In this document: positions 4,851 to 5,691 of the stretch, piece by piece
Numbering within the stretch: position 1 is the first letter of the stretch
Layout of the letters: every line of letters begins with the position of its first letter
Assembly (NCBI GenBank): GCA_900554495.1
Contig: USHR01000117.1
Span: 1-5,691 of the forward strand
Reading direction: 5' to 3'
DNA from: an uncultured Collinsella sp.
GTDB taxonomy: Bacteria; Actinomycetota; Coriobacteriia; Coriobacteriales; Coriobacteriaceae
DNA length: 5,691 nt
Notes under the pieces: generated by a model
What the model saw: only the letters and a program-made list of their open reading frames with translations
The model's database searches: none
Told to the model about the DNA's origin: nothing
Program-made: the position numbers and the translations under genes

Positions 4851-5691
4851 TCGGAAAATATTGAGCAGCCGTTGCCGTCCACGTTTGAGGAGTTCAACGA
4901 GCAACGCAAGGCGGCGTTTATTCGCGTCAAGGATTATAAGCAGGCGGGTAATCGCCTGGTCGGTTTTCTGTGCAGCTACACGCCGCTCGAGATTATCGAT
5001 GCCGCGGGGGCTGCGAGCGTGGCGCTGTGCGGCACGTCCGACGAGGTGATTCCCGAGGCCGAGAAGGTGCTGCCGGCAAACCTGTGCCCGCTCATCAAGT
5101 CTACGTATGGTTTTGCCTATTCGCAAAAGTGCCCGTTTACGTACTTTAGCGACATGATCATCGGCGAGACCACCTGCGACGGCAAGAAGAAGATGTACGA
5201 GCTACTCAACGAGCTCAAGCGCACGCACATTCTGCACCTGCCGCAGAGCCGCGATCGCGCCTACGAGCGCGAGGGCTGGTACGAGGAGTGCCGCCTGCTC
5301 AAGGAGGAGCTCGAGAACTTCTACGGCATCGCGATTACCGACGATGATCTGCGCGCTGCCGTCCGTCGTCGCAACCGCTTGCGTGCTGCCCAGCTCGAGA
5401 TGTTCGCGCTGCAGGCCAACCAGCCGGCGGCCATGAGCGGCGTCGATCTGATGAGCACCATGTTTGCCGGTACGTTCAGCTTTGATATCGAGGCTTATAC
5501 GCAGCAGCTGGAGCAAAAGGTTGCCAAGCTGCGCGAGACCTACGACGCGGGTGAGCGCCCGGTCGCGGCAGACGCCAAGCGCATTCTGATCACCGGCTGC
5601 CCGGTGGGCGGCGTGATCAACAAGATCGGCCGTACTATCGAGTCCAACGGCGGTGTGGTCGTGTGCATGGACGACTGCTCGGGCGAGCGCA
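4848..5691 (+). CDS. Double-cubane-cluster (YjiM-like) / 2-hydroxyacyl-CoA dehydratase family protein, copy B (3' end cut off)
   Basis: The first 281 codons of a protein that runs off the right edge. It is a paralogue of the gene at 3410-4693. Shared landmarks are RLVGFLCSYTPLEIIDAAGA (36-55), NLCPLIKSTYGF (78-89), SQKCPF (92-97), IGETTCDGKKKMYELL (105-120), RILITGCPVGG (245-255) and VVCMDDCSGER (271-281). C42, C61, C80, C95, C110 and C277 correspond to C81, C100, C119, C134, C149 and C314 of copy A. B also has C251 in TGCPVGG, where A has TGTPMAV. The short N-terminus (TFEEFNEQRKAAFIRVKDYK) is the layout I associate with canonical YjiM/DCCP proteins, so B may be the typical member and A the diverged one. 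Like copy A it would be an activator-dependent Fe-S reductase in the cytoplasm. The tandem pair could be a heterodimer, as in HgdA/HgdB, or two separate homodimeric enzymes. Substrate unknown. Confidence 0.85.
   Translation, partial: MSENIEQPLPSTFEEFNEQRKAAFIRVKDYKQAGNRLVGFLCSYTPLEIIDAAGAASVALCGTSDEVIPEAEKVLPANLCPLIKSTYGFAYSQKCPFTYFSDMIIGETTCDGKKKMYELLNELKRTHILHLPQSRDRAYEREGWYEECRLLKEELENFYGIAITDDDLRAAVRRRNRLRAAQLEMFALQANQPAAMSGVDLMSTMFAGTFSFDIEAYTQQLEQKVAKLRETYDAGERPVAADAKRILITGCPVGGVINKIGRTIESNGGVVVCMDDCSGER

Noticed and set aside
1..5691. CRISPR array, insertion sequence or phage features
   Set aside because: No regularly spaced direct repeats, transposase motifs or integrase-like frames seen on either strand.

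Overview
The window looks like a piece of a Coriobacteriia (Actinomycetota) chromosome, most likely a gut Collinsella or close relative. This is inferred from the high GC content, strong G/C bias at third codon positions, the anaerobic Fe-S reductase genes and the general style of the proteins. No 16S or other marker is present, so the genus is only a moderate-confidence guess. All convincing genes are on the + strand. The long minus-strand open frames over modB/modC and over the first reductase gene look like codon-bias shadows.

Left part (1-3026): a high-affinity molybdate (or tungstate) ABC importer in the order modA (3' end only), modB, modC. They are closely spaced and probably cotranscribed, and a rho-independent-type hairpin follows modC. 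ModA captures the oxyanion outside the cell, ModB forms the membrane channel and ModC hydrolyses ATP. ModB is unusual. The ordinary permease of about 220 residues is preceded by a signal peptide and an extra extracytoplasmic region of about 180 residues, and followed by a charged cytoplasmic tail of about 60 residues.

Middle (3027-3409): almost 400 bases without a conventional gene, but rich in signals. There are two candidate promoters, an 11-bp inverted repeat that could be an operator, a 22-codon leader ORF with a near-perfect Shine-Dalgarno, and a chain of RNA hairpins. An 8-nt anti-Shine-Dalgarno is perfectly complementary to the ribosome-binding region of the next gene and competes with a local hairpin at the same site. 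The architecture is that of a translational riboswitch or leader-peptide attenuator. I could not match it to a riboswitch class I know.

Right part (3410-5691): two tandem paralogues of the 2-hydroxyacyl-CoA dehydratase / double-cubane-cluster (YjiM-like) family. The first is complete (427 aa, with an N-terminal extension). The second is cut by the window edge after 281 codons. Between them lies a roughly 106-nt intergenic element that can fold into one long interrupted hairpin. Family knowledge predicts oxygen-sensitive Fe-S proteins that need an ATP-dependent activator (YjiL/HgdC-like), which is not visible here and may lie downstream.
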